DNA of 25,543 bases. Source: an uncultured Eubacteriales bacterium. GTDB lineage: Bacteria > Bacillota > Clostridia > Christensenellales > Christensenellaceae. The notes below the pieces were generated by a model. It made no database searches. It was not told the DNA's origin and saw nothing but the letters and a program-made list of their open reading frames with translations. Positions 1 to 6,980 of the stretch are shown here, piece by piece (positions within the stretch are counted from its first letter, which is position 1; the number at the start of each line of letters is the position of its first letter). A program made the translations under genes and the position numbers. The DNA lies in NCBI GenBank assembly GCA_900545085.1, contig UQXU01000017.1, forward strand, positions 1 through 25,543. Reading direction: 5' to 3'.

Positions 1-751
1 CACAACGCTCCAATACTCGGTCATAAATTCTGGCTCTTGCCAGATCTTTCGGATGCTTCAGTTCATCCAAAGTCAAATTCGTGGTTACAATCAAAGGTTT
101 CTTGCTTCGATAACGGCTGTCAATCACATTGAACACCTGCTCCAAAGCAAATTCTGAGCTACGCTCAATGCCCAAATCATCAATAATCAGCAGACTGTAT
201 TTGTTGAAGCTGTCAATGAACTGGTTTCTATCATCGGAATACATTCCGGTCAGCGTATTCAGGATTCTGGAGAAATTGGTCATCAGAACCGGAATACCTT
301 TATCTAACAGAGCATTTGCGATGCACCCTGCGAAAAAAGATTTACCAGTTCCAACATCTCCCCAGAGAAGCAGGCCCAAGGACTTCGCTTTCATTTCCTC
401 CCAATGTGTCACATAATCATGTGCTTTCTGTATTTCCGGATTGTAGCCTTTATCATTAGCGAAGTTGTAATCATGCAGAGATTTGTCCTGCAAGCCGTTT
501 GCCCTAAGTCGGGACACCTGTATGAGAAATTCCTGATGTTTACGTTCTGCTTCTTCTTTGTCATATTCTTCCTGCTGACAACGGCAACGAACCGTAGGGA
601 GGAATACTCGCTCCTTCAGTTCAATTCGGTGCTGTCTGGGGGTGTGGCATTTGGAGCAATAGATCAGTCCGTCAGCTTCATTCAGATATTCATCCTTTGC
701 CAGCTCTCTTGGCTGAAATAAATCGCCCACGGTATTTGCTATTGGTTTCAT
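1..751 (-). CDS. DnaC/IstB-like ATP-binding helicase loader (3' end cut by window edge)
   Basis: The gene starts at ATG 749-751 and runs off the left edge, so only the first 250 codons are visible. It overlaps the end of the replication initiator gene by ATGA (748-751), which implies translational coupling. The protein has an N-terminal cysteine cluster (C-S-K-C about 22 residues before C-R-C), probably a zinc-binding knuckle. An AAA+ ATPase core follows, with Walker A GDVGTGKS and Walker B LLIIDDLG. Family knowledge: DnaC/DnaI-like ATPases load the replicative helicase, and versions next to RepA_N initiators serve mobile-element replication. IstB-type transposition helpers share the fold, but the rep neighbour favours replication. 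Confidence 0.85.
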   Translation of the reverse strand, partial: MKPIANTVGDLFQPRELAKDEYLNEADGLIYCSKCHTPRQHRIELKERVFLPTVRCRCQQEEYDKEEAERKHQEFLIQVSRLRANGLQDKSLHDYNFANDKGYNPEIQKAHDYVTHWEEMKAKSLGLLLWGDVGTGKSFFAGCIANALLDKGIPVLMTNFSRILNTLTGMYSDDRNQFIDSFNKYSLLIIDDLGIERSSEFALEQVFNVIDSRYRSKKPLIVTTNLTLDELKHPKDLARARIYDRVLERC

Positions 752-1467
752 AGGCTTTCGTCCTCCTTACATTCATAGGTTCGTATGACAGGAGCAGGAT
801 GGTCTTGTAACGCCCAGCTTCGTATGGTAGCTGCATGGTTGGCATATTGCTTTCCGCTGGATACCATATATCTGGACAGCTTTTCAATGTATTCCTGATA
901 GTGGGGTACTTCGCTTTGTAAAGCTGACAGTTCCTCCGTGGTCAGGAAAACATTTCGATAGGAACCATAGGCGGTACGATTATCCTTACTCTCTGAATTT
1001 ATTCTTTTTATATTGTTCTTCTCTTTATTACTACTGGACAGTTTTCTGTCTGTCACAGAGACAGTTTGCTTTCCATCAGTAGGACAGTTTTCTGTCTGTC
1101 TTACAGAAAGATTTCTGTCCATCTGCGTCAGATACTCCGGTGGATATTTGACATAGATTCGGTTTGGGAAACCTGCGCCCTGACGTTTTCGTACAATCAG
1201 ATTTTCTTTTTCCAGAGCCATCAGCGCAGTTTTAATGGACATTTCGCTTTTGTGCATGGCTTCTGCCAGATTCTTGATAGGAAAGAAAATGAACACATGA
1301 CCTTTTTCATCCGTCCACCCATCATTTTTCTGTGACAGCCTTGCTCGGTCGAGCAAAATCGTATAAAGAATTTTGGCAGTTTCATTCAGTCCATCTTTGT
1401 CCAATAAAAATCTTGGAAATGCCATATACGGCGGTATCGAACTATCTTGTGTCAGAAATCGTGTCAT
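748..1467 (-). CDS. repA: Replication initiator protein, RepA_N family
   Basis: This 239-aa protein has an N-terminal RepA_N-type winged-helix region (about residues 10-110), recognisable by the FPRFLLDKDGLNETAKILY and LLDRARLSQKNDGWTDEKGHV stretches. A low-complexity linker (about 117-150) and a C-terminal domain follow; the C-terminal domain probably recruits the helicase loader encoded next. The start ATG at 1467 has GGGAGGTGA just upstream. The gene lies 39 bp after the ParR-like gene and overlaps the loader gene by 4 bp, so partition, initiator and loader form one transcription unit. The linker is encoded by repeated GGACAG/CTGTC sequence (1036-1120), a likely internal origin. Initiation of element replication is inferred from family membership. 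Confidence 0.82.
   Translation of the reverse strand: MTRFLTQDSSIPPYMAFPRFLLDKDGLNETAKILYTILLDRARLSQKNDGWTDEKGHVFIFFPIKNLAEAMHKSEMSIKTALMALEKENLIVRKRQGAGFPNRIYVKYPPEYLTQMDRNLSVRQTENCPTDGKQTVSVTDRKLSSSNKEKNNIKRINSESKDNRTAYGSYRNVFLTTEELSALQSEVPHYQEYIEKLSRYMVSSGKQYANHAATIRSWALQDHPAPVIRTYECKEDESL
1036..1120. repeat. Repeat cluster inside repA, candidate replication origin
   Basis: A 19-bp sequence, GGACAGTTTTCTGTCTGTC, occurs identically at 1036-1054 and 1082-1100, 46 bp apart. Each copy contains the dyad GACAG-TTTT-CTGTC. Degenerate copies lie between and after them (AGACAG near 1059-1064; CTGTCC at 1115-1120). RepA_N replicons are known to keep their origin iterons inside the rep coding sequence, between the DNA-binding and C-terminal domains, which is where this cluster sits. 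That it is the origin is an inference from position and repeat structure. Confidence 0.6.
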
Positions 1468-1506
1468 GTGTTCACCTCCCTTCTGTAGGATCAGCTTGGA
1501 GAAAAT

Positions 1507-1878
1507 TTATTCTCCAAGAAAATCCCAATCCAGCTCTGCATCCGGTTCCTGCTGAACAACTGAAGTTGTGTTATGAGATGCTTGTGACAGCCCAGCCATA
1601 CAGCCTGCCAGAAATACCGGAAGTGTTCTCTCCATAGCACTTTCTACAGAGGAAATAATCTGATTTACAAATCGCTCTTCTCGTTCTCTGGTTTCAAAGT
1701 AAGGATCATCCTGACTGCGATAATAGCGGTCAAAATATTCCACCAGAGCTACGGCAATCACATTGCTGTAGGATTTGAATTGTTGCTTGTCCATAGTCTG
1801 AAGATACTGCCATGCTCGCTTCTGGGTGTCCTTTTCCAGATTGAAGCGAAGATTTGTGCTGCGGATATTCTCGCTCAT
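1507..1878 (-). CDS. ParR-like partition adaptor (small DNA-binding protein)
   Basis: This 123-aa protein is encoded 3 bp downstream of the ParM-like gene. Its N-terminus (LRFNLEKDTQKRAWQYLQ, about 10-27) looks like a ribbon-helix-helix strand and helix, as in ParR-type centromere-binding proteins. The middle is helical, and the C-terminus is acidic and aromatic (AELDWDFLGE), a plausible filament-contacting tail. The start ATG at 1878 has GGAGT upstream. In type II partition the adaptor gene commonly follows the actin-like gene. The ParR call rests on size, position and the N-terminal pattern, since ParR sequences are poorly conserved. It probably binds the ATTGAG iterons upstream of parM. 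Confidence 0.65.
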   Translation of the reverse strand: MSENIRSTNLRFNLEKDTQKRAWQYLQTMDKQQFKSYSNVIAVALVEYFDRYYRSQDDPYFETREREERFVNQIISSVESAMERTLPVFLAGCMAGLSQASHNTTSVVQQEPDAELDWDFLGE

Positions 1879-1881
1879 GGC

Positions 1882-2799
1882 TTACTCCTTCCTGCGAAGG
1901 CTCATAGAGGCGAGATATTCATAACCTTTGGCTGTCGCACAAATATCATCCAGAATAGTCACTCGGCTTTCATCGTACTGTCCAAAATGCTTGACCAGAC
2001 AGCCGCCACCACCAACGATATACAGTCGCATCAGATCCGGATTGTATTCATAGCGGCGAAGCGTAGCAAAAATATCAGCCACATATCGCTTAGCCACGGA
2101 GGTAATACAGTCCAGATAGGGCTTGCTGATATCAGCAGTTCCGAAACGAAGTACCTGCTCAACAGTAGATTCTTCGATTTTCACGCCGAAGCTGTCCAGT
2201 ACCGCATTCTTAGCGGCAATCATACATTGATTGACACCGAACTTTTCTGTCCAACAACGGCTCTCTATAGCCTTTTTGTTATTGATATACAAAATGTTCA
2301 GGGTACCGTTTCCGATGTCTGCCAGAAGATTGGTTCCTTTGAAATCTCCCAAACGGCTGACAATAGCAGGGTATCCCTGCGGGAACAGACTGCATCCAAC
2401 AAAACAGATATGGTAGTCTTTGCCGTTGAAGCGGAAATCCACATCCTTATTACGGAGCAGATAGTTTCGGAAATCTTCACGCTGTTTACGAATCCAGGTC
2501 AGCGGCAACCTAGCAGCCAGATGAACATCTGCTTCACGGATGCCGTACACATTCAACTCTCTGGCAACTGCCATAAGGGTCAAAATGTAGTAGTCCTCGT
2601 CCATGGCTTTATCTGCGATAAATTCCTTATGACCTTCCCCGATGCGGTAATAGATACCGCCATATTCCAGAATGTTTCCGGAAAAAATCGGTTCGGTTTC
2701 ATAAGCTGCCACTCCGGTATGGGTAACTGTGTTTGCTGTCTTGATGTTGCCGTAGCCATGATCCACGGCAATGATTTTGATGTTATTCAGTTCTCTCAT
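1882..2799 (-). CDS. parM: ParM/StbA-family actin-like partition ATPase
   Basis: This 305-aa protein has the actin-fold nucleotide-binding motifs in order: phosphate 1 (IIAVDHGYGNIKTAN, about 8-22), phosphate 2 (LLADIGNGTLNILYI, about 154-168) and the adenosine motif (LYIVGGGGCLVKHF, about 259-272). The start ATG at 2799 follows AAGGAGGT at good spacing. Family knowledge: ParM filaments push apart plasmid copies tethered through ParR bound to parC. It leads a minus-strand unit parM-parR-repA-dnaC. A partition pair on an integrated element suggests a circular, replicating phase after excision. The upstream 2800-3013 region holds a nested palindrome and 11-bp iterons that could be parC. Confidence 0.85.
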   Translation of the reverse strand: MRELNNIKIIAVDHGYGNIKTANTVTHTGVAAYETEPIFSGNILEYGGIYYRIGEGHKEFIADKAMDEDYYILTLMAVARELNVYGIREADVHLAARLPLTWIRKQREDFRNYLLRNKDVDFRFNGKDYHICFVGCSLFPQGYPAIVSRLGDFKGTNLLADIGNGTLNILYINNKKAIESRCWTEKFGVNQCMIAAKNAVLDSFGVKIEESTVEQVLRFGTADISKPYLDCITSVAKRYVADIFATLRRYEYNPDLMRLYIVGGGGCLVKHFGQYDESRVTILDDICATAKGYEYLASMSLRRKE

Positions 2800-2841
2800 T
2801 TGCTCTGTACCTCCTTGTGCTTGTTTGCGTTCATAAAAAAT

Positions 2842-2931
2842 GCCCCCTTTCAGTAGATTTGCTTTGAATTGGCACCAGTTTTTCTAATTTGGTGCTGTTT
2901 TTATTGCAATTTCATTCTACTGAAAGAAGGC
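2842..2931. repeat. Nested palindrome upstream of parM
   Basis: The outer arms, 2842-2857 and 2916-2931, match as inverted repeats at 14 of 16 positions (core CTTTCAGTAGA / TCTACTGAAAG). Inside lie a second pair of arms, GCACCA 2872-2877 and TGGTGC 2890-2895. The structure sits 43 bp upstream of the parM start, where a promoter/operator or centromere would be expected. There is no T-run in either sense that would make it a clear terminator. Confidence 0.55.
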
Positions 2932-2940
2932 ATAAAACAC

Positions 2941-2973
2941 ATTGAGTGTGGATTGAGCGAAAATTGAGCAAAA
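2941..2973 (+). repeat. Three 11-bp ATTGAG iterons, candidate parC/operator
   Basis: ATTGAG occurs at 2941, 2952 and 2963, an exact 11-bp period, so the copies lie on one face of the helix. The same phased motif occurs in inverted orientation at 6541-6573. The parC site of plasmid R1 is known to be built from 11-bp direct repeats upstream of parM, and this cluster lies 142 bp upstream of the ParM-like gene. Assignment as the ParR-binding site is an inference. Confidence 0.5.
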
Positions 2974-3006
2974 AGAAAGCAGCCACACACCATAGTGCAT
3001 GACTGC
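2970..3006 (-). terminator. Rho-independent terminator of the STAND module
   Basis: Read on the minus strand, GCAGTCATGCAC pairs with GTGTGTGGCTGC as a 12-bp stem with G-U wobbles and a TATG loop, followed by TTTCTTTTT. It begins 7 bp after the stop codon of the 393-aa gene, so it ends transcription of the two-gene module. Confidence 0.8.
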
Positions 3007-3013
3007 TACATAT

Positions 3014-4195
3014 CTAAGATAAGATTTCATTAAGAAGTTTTTGATATTTTGTCCCCAAAGATACAATCATCAACTTATACCAAGTATCACGTGAAAATTC
3101 ACCATTTTCGATACACCATATTTTATAATGCAAATCTCTGGTAGCGGTATATTGATCGATCGGCATTCCATCTACGCTATCAGCATATTTCTGAATATAG
3201 TCTGTTCCACTATATTGATTCTTTGTATAATCAATATGCGTGAAAACTTCTCTCCGAGGATAATACATTCCATGCAAAAATGTTGTAATCACATGACCAG
3301 ATCCGTTTTCTTTATATGGCAATGCTTCGATTTCAATATGCCAAAACTCTTCGTTTGTATTTTGATCCTCACCTTTTTTTATAACCATAAGAAGCTTTGC
3401 CATCGTGTCACTATCAATATGAACAATAACTGTTTTAGTACCAGTTAGGCTACTACCATTAAATTTGAATTGTGGACCATAGAATTTTTCAAATGCTACT
3501 CCTGTATAGTCATAATACTCAGCAGCCGGCATAGCCAGTCTTTCATCCAAACGATACAAAATATCACAATCCGATGTATCATCATGAATTATTCTTGCAA
3601 ACCCAACCATGGTATCAAAAGGATCAAGCATAGTTTTATTCGTAAAATAGTTATAGAAATATCCTTTACCATCAAAAATCAAACCATCTTTTTTGAAGAT
3701 AGCCCCATTTACCTTTGTCAATCCATATTGATTGATTGGATAAGCAAATTCTTCTTTGCCGACAACGTCAGTAATATCAATCTTGCTGGGATATAAATTA
3801 TCAAAAACAAAAGAAACAACAATTAACGCAACCTTATTCATATCTATATCATCAACAAATGGCGTTATTATTTTGTATTTTGCAATGGCGTTGTAATAAG
3901 CATCTGAAGATAATTCTTTCTTTGGTTTAAACATAGTAGTAGCAGCGAATAAAGCACAATTCGATTGATCATTCTCAATCATATATTTCATCAGCTCATC
4001 TATGTCAATTCCATTCTCTGCTATTTTCGTTTTTACGAAATCTCTAAATGGAATCATGAACGGATCAATAACGCCTCGTTCACGTTTCATTGCATAATAG
4101 AGTCCAATATACTTATGAATCGCTAATCGTTTATACATTATTTTGTTGCATTCTTCTGACTCTGCCATTTCCAAAAGAAAAAGTTCCGGTTCCAT
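3014..4195 (-). CDS. Unrecognised 393-aa protein paired with the STAND ATPase
   Basis: I do not recognise this family. I place the start at ATG 4195, which has GAGG six bases upstream; a longer reading from TTG 4207 has no good ribosome site. The gene begins 13 bp after the STAND gene stop and ends just before a strong terminator, so the two form a closed transcription unit. The protein is rich in aromatic and acidic residues, has no obvious membrane segment or signal peptide, and contains D/E-rich patches (residues about 195-215 and 250-265) but no nuclease, protease or NTPase motif I can name. The coding sequence looks clearly more AT-rich than its neighbours, suggesting separate acquisition. 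A partner, effector or target sensor of the STAND protein is possible, but function is unknown. Confidence 0.75.
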   Translation of the reverse strand: MEPELFLLEMAESEECNKIMYKRLAIHKYIGLYYAMKRERGVIDPFMIPFRDFVKTKIAENGIDIDELMKYMIENDQSNCALFAATTMFKPKKELSSDAYYNAIAKYKIITPFVDDIDMNKVALIVVSFVFDNLYPSKIDITDVVGKEEFAYPINQYGLTKVNGAIFKKDGLIFDGKGYFYNYFTNKTMLDPFDTMVGFARIIHDDTSDCDILYRLDERLAMPAAEYYDYTGVAFEKFYGPQFKFNGSSLTGTKTVIVHIDSDTMAKLLMVIKKGEDQNTNEEFWHIEIEALPYKENGSGHVITTFLHGMYYPRREVFTHIDYTKNQYSGTDYIQKYADSVDGMPIDQYTATRDLHYKIWCIENGEFSRDTWYKLMIVSLGTKYQKLLNEILS

Positions 4196-4208
4196 AACTA
4201 TCCTCAAT

Positions 4209-6521
4209 TCATTTTTTCTCTAACAACTGTTGTGCCAAATAAACTCCTGCCTGCGCATAAGTTCCAAGCAATGCTTGTTTCTTCGCTTCTATCATTTCCG
4301 GCTCCGCTTCAAACACTATTTCATAGACTGTCATAGCTTTCTGAAAATGTGTGGTTGCTTGCTGAACTTCTCCGATGGTCAGGCAGATATTTCCCAGCGC
4401 TTCCTGAACAGTGGCATAATCGATGGTCTGATCTGAATTATACTCACGGATTACACGGGACAATTTTCTTAAAGCAGAAAGTCCCATATCCGGTTGTCCC
4501 ATTTCAGTAAGCAATACCGCATAGTTCGTAATCTGAGGGATGCTGTCATGATAAGGCACAAGTCCGAACTGCTCCAGCAGTTGGATTCCTTGCTCCATAT
4601 GCTGCTTTGCCAGTTCATGCTTTCCAGACTGACGATACATACTACCAAGATTGGCATGGAGGTTAGCAGCCAGAAGTGCGTTATCCGAATTAATCTCGGT
4701 AAGCATGGCAATAGCATCCTTTTCCAGCTTGATTGCTTTATCTGGTTTCTTTTCACAACACGCACGGTAGTCCATCAGTAAGGCACGATCCGATATTGAA
4801 CCAACTGCATCATCCTTCAGAAGTTCCGTAAGATGCTTCAGCACTAGCTCCATTCCCTGAACATAATGAAATTTTTCCATATACGGGAACACATCCTCCG
4901 CAAAGCTCAGATAAAATGGCATATCATCGTTATCAATCAGATTGATAATGGTTTCAATGGTCTGGAACAACTGCTTATAATAGGAAACTTCTTCTCCGTT
5001 ACGCAGGCAAATCTGCTGTAAGCTATTAAGTAAAGTACGGCAAGTAGTAACGGACGGCTTGATTTCTTCAACTGCCACTTCCTGCACCATCGGATGTAAA
5101 GCAATTACATGACCTTCCATTGCCTGCACAAAGCCTTTTTCAATCAAATCATTAACTGTATTCATGTCACGCAATTTCAGCCAATGAGCAAACAACCTGC
5201 CGCTGATACCGGTAACCGGAAGCAAGGAAAGACTTCTCATAACCTCTGTTTCGGTATCTGATAAATGGTACAGAGAAAACAAGGTGCGGATATGATGATA
5301 GTAGGTTGCCTTTTGACTTTTTCCATCCTTGGTAATGCCAATCGTATCGGTGGCATCCAGAGCAACTTTTTCTTCTTTCAACTTATTTAACAAGAGCATC
5401 GGCTCCATAATTCCGGATTCCAACAAACGGGCTGACATTTCTACCGCCAAAGTATGACTGTGAACAGTTTGGATGATTTGTTCCAAAACAGGTCGGTATT
5501 TTTCTGCTTCGGAGTAGAAGCAGCCCATCAAACCAACTAACGCTTCGGTATCTGAAATCTCTTCCAGAGTCATGGAAGTATAATTGTTAAAACGGCTGCG
5601 TGTGGTAAACAAAATACGGCAACGATATTTCATCACAACCGACAGCAATCCATCCTGCGTAGCGGTAACATTGAAATTATCAATAATAAACAACGTATCA
5701 TCTTTTAAAGTGCGCAGAAAACGGTTGTGTTTGCGAAAGCGTTCTTCATCATCGTCATTTGGCAGATCATCTGCAAAATCCATATCAATAATATCCTGCT
5801 TCAGATCTCCGGTGTAAGCAAGGTAGAGAATATTGGTATATTCTTTGTTGTGCTGTTTCGCATAGGCTTTCGCCAGTTCACTTTTTCCAATGCCGGCAAT
5901 GCCCTGGAGAAAAACTTTTCCGTGGTCGCACAGCAAATGATGCAGTGTGGCAAGTTCATCGTCTCGTCCACAGAAATGACGGCAAGGCTTAGGAACCCCA
6001 CCATCATATACAAAGTCTTTCACGATAGGCGAAAGGGTTCCTGCAGACAACAACTGCTTGGTATTGGAGTCACGCTTCACAAAAGAACGCTCCATGCCAA
6101 AGCACAATGCAGCAGTAAGGAATCTTGCTTCATCCTTTTCTGTTTCACAAGGATAATTCTGGAGAAGCTGCTCCTTGGCTTTATCGGATATAGTTGTATC
6201 CTGCACCAGAATATTATAGACTTCCTGCACTGCCATAGCACTGTCATACATCAACGGAAGTACATTCCTGTGCATATCCGCTGCAAGGAGATTACGTTTG
6301 TGATTGTTCATATAATATCCGGTGATGCGAGGGCTGATTTTTGCCTGACCATTAAACCAACGGCAGACCAAACCATTATCAAAATCAAAGTCTTTTGATT
6401 CTTCCGAGTTTAAGAAACTGACAAACAACTGATACATCATATCAATCTGATTCATGTTATGAGCATCACTGATATATTTACGAATGGTGGTAATGACTGA
6501 ACTGAAATCTAAATATTCCAT
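4209..6521 (-). CDS. NB-ARC/TPR STAND ATPase (signalling or defence)
   Basis: This 770-aa protein has an N-terminal domain of about 170 residues with a helix-turn-helix-like stretch (LVCRWFNGQAKISPRITGYY, 51-70). The NB-ARC core follows: P-loop GIAGIGKS 207-214, Walker B TLFIIDN 276-282, and TTRSR 306-310. A winged-helix region (about 415-485) contains LHPMVQEV, in the position of the MHD motif. TPR repeats occupy about 625-770 (NLHANLGSMYRQSGKHELA, EALGNICLTIGEVQQA). STAND proteins are ligand-triggered switches; bacterial members include antiphage Avs proteins and transcription regulators. The helix-turn-helix-like N-terminus favours a regulator, while cargo position on a mobile element and an unknown downstream partner would fit defence. 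The start ATG at 6521 has GGAGGG upstream. Confidence 0.8.
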   Translation of the reverse strand: MEYLDFSSVITTIRKYISDAHNMNQIDMMYQLFVSFLNSEESKDFDFDNGLVCRWFNGQAKISPRITGYYMNNHKRNLLAADMHRNVLPLMYDSAMAVQEVYNILVQDTTISDKAKEQLLQNYPCETEKDEARFLTAALCFGMERSFVKRDSNTKQLLSAGTLSPIVKDFVYDGGVPKPCRHFCGRDDELATLHHLLCDHGKVFLQGIAGIGKSELAKAYAKQHNKEYTNILYLAYTGDLKQDIIDMDFADDLPNDDDEERFRKHNRFLRTLKDDTLFIIDNFNVTATQDGLLSVVMKYRCRILFTTRSRFNNYTSMTLEEISDTEALVGLMGCFYSEAEKYRPVLEQIIQTVHSHTLAVEMSARLLESGIMEPMLLLNKLKEEKVALDATDTIGITKDGKSQKATYYHHIRTLFSLYHLSDTETEVMRSLSLLPVTGISGRLFAHWLKLRDMNTVNDLIEKGFVQAMEGHVIALHPMVQEVAVEEIKPSVTTCRTLLNSLQQICLRNGEEVSYYKQLFQTIETIINLIDNDDMPFYLSFAEDVFPYMEKFHYVQGMELVLKHLTELLKDDAVGSISDRALLMDYRACCEKKPDKAIKLEKDAIAMLTEINSDNALLAANLHANLGSMYRQSGKHELAKQHMEQGIQLLEQFGLVPYHDSIPQITNYAVLLTEMGQPDMGLSALRKLSRVIREYNSDQTIDYATVQEALGNICLTIGEVQQATTHFQKAMTVYEIVFEAEPEMIEAKKQALLGTYAQAGVYLAQQLLEKK

Positions 6522-6540
6522 AGCCAGCCCTCCTTCCTGA

Positions 6541-6573
6541 AAATAGTCAATTTGCGCTCAATCGGCGCTCAAT
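6541..6573 (-). repeat. 11-bp ATTGAG iterons in the STAND gene leader
   Basis: On the minus strand, ATTGAGCGCCG, ATTGAGCGCAA and ATTGACTATTT follow one another with an exact 11-bp period. They sit between the promoter (6637-6664) and the STAND start (6521), an operator-like position. The inner 17 bp (6547-6563) match 2951-2967 in inverted orientation at 16 of 17 positions, so related sites bracket the two-gene module. Confidence 0.55.
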
Positions 6574-6636
6574 GAACCTTTGAAAGATTCTTGATAAGAT
6601 GATACCACAAAAGAAGTTACGCAGTACCCCAACAAT

Positions 6637-6664
6637 ATTATAGCAGAAAATGCCATCTTTTGAA
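6637..6664 (-). promoter_or_regulatory. Promoter of the STAND module
   Basis: On the minus strand, TATAAT (6637-6642) is preceded by TTCAAA (6659-6664) with a 16-bp spacer. The expected transcript starts near 6630, runs through the ATTGAG iterons and reaches the STAND gene. Confidence 0.5.
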
Positions 6665-6735
6665 GCAGGAAAACAGGCACTATAAGTTGGGAATAGCGGA
6701 CAACTTCTCTCTCATAGACTGAAATACCGAGGGAG

Positions 6736-6960
6736 GTGCGTGGTATCGCAAGAAAGAGTGCTCCAATCAATGTAATTGTCCATTATCCAAAAACCGTAGA
6801 AGGTCAGCGTGAATTGGCAGAGCGTGTTGCCGGTGTCCACGCAAATATGGTCAATCAACACATTAAAAAATTGAATTGTCCTTCCGACCAGAAGGTACAG
6901 CTGCTGGATGCGGTTATAAAATCCGTATCAAGCAAGAAAGCAGGTGAACAAACTCTGTAA
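6736..6960 (+). CDS. Small SAPINV-type mobile-element protein with a doubtful start codon
   Basis: This small protein (up to 74 aa) carries ARKSAPINVIVHYPKT near its N-terminus, a pattern I recall from short hypothetical proteins of Firmicute conjugative elements. The function is unknown; it could be a DNA-binding or excision accessory protein. The start is odd. The only canonical in-frame start, GTG 6736, overlaps the ribosome binding site GGGAGG (6731-6736). A perfectly spaced start would be ATC at 6745, giving (I/M)ARKSAPINV, where relatives would be expected to have ATG. So it is either initiated at a near-cognate ATC or crippled by an ATG-to-ATC change. It is the only plus-strand gene of the element in view and ends inside a terminator. 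Confidence 0.6.
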   Translation: MRGIARKSAPINVIVHYPKTVEGQRELAERVAGVHANMVNQHIKKLNCPSDQKVQLLDAVIKSVSSKKAGEQTL

Positions 6961-6980
6961 GTTTGAACACCTGCTTTTTT
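6940..6980 (+). terminator. Terminator between convergent genes
   Basis: GCAGGTG-aa-CAAAC (6940-6953) pairs with GTTTG-aa-CACCTGC (6961-6974) across a 7-nt loop, followed by six T. The stem overlaps the end of the small plus-strand gene and abuts the recombinase stop at 6981. On the minus strand the T-run is weaker (CTTTCTT). Confidence 0.85.

Noticed and set aside
5727..6398. Plus-strand ORF of 223 codons opposite the STAND gene
   Set aside because: It is antisense to a well-supported gene, has no family motif, and has Ile/Phe/Cys-rich shadow composition.
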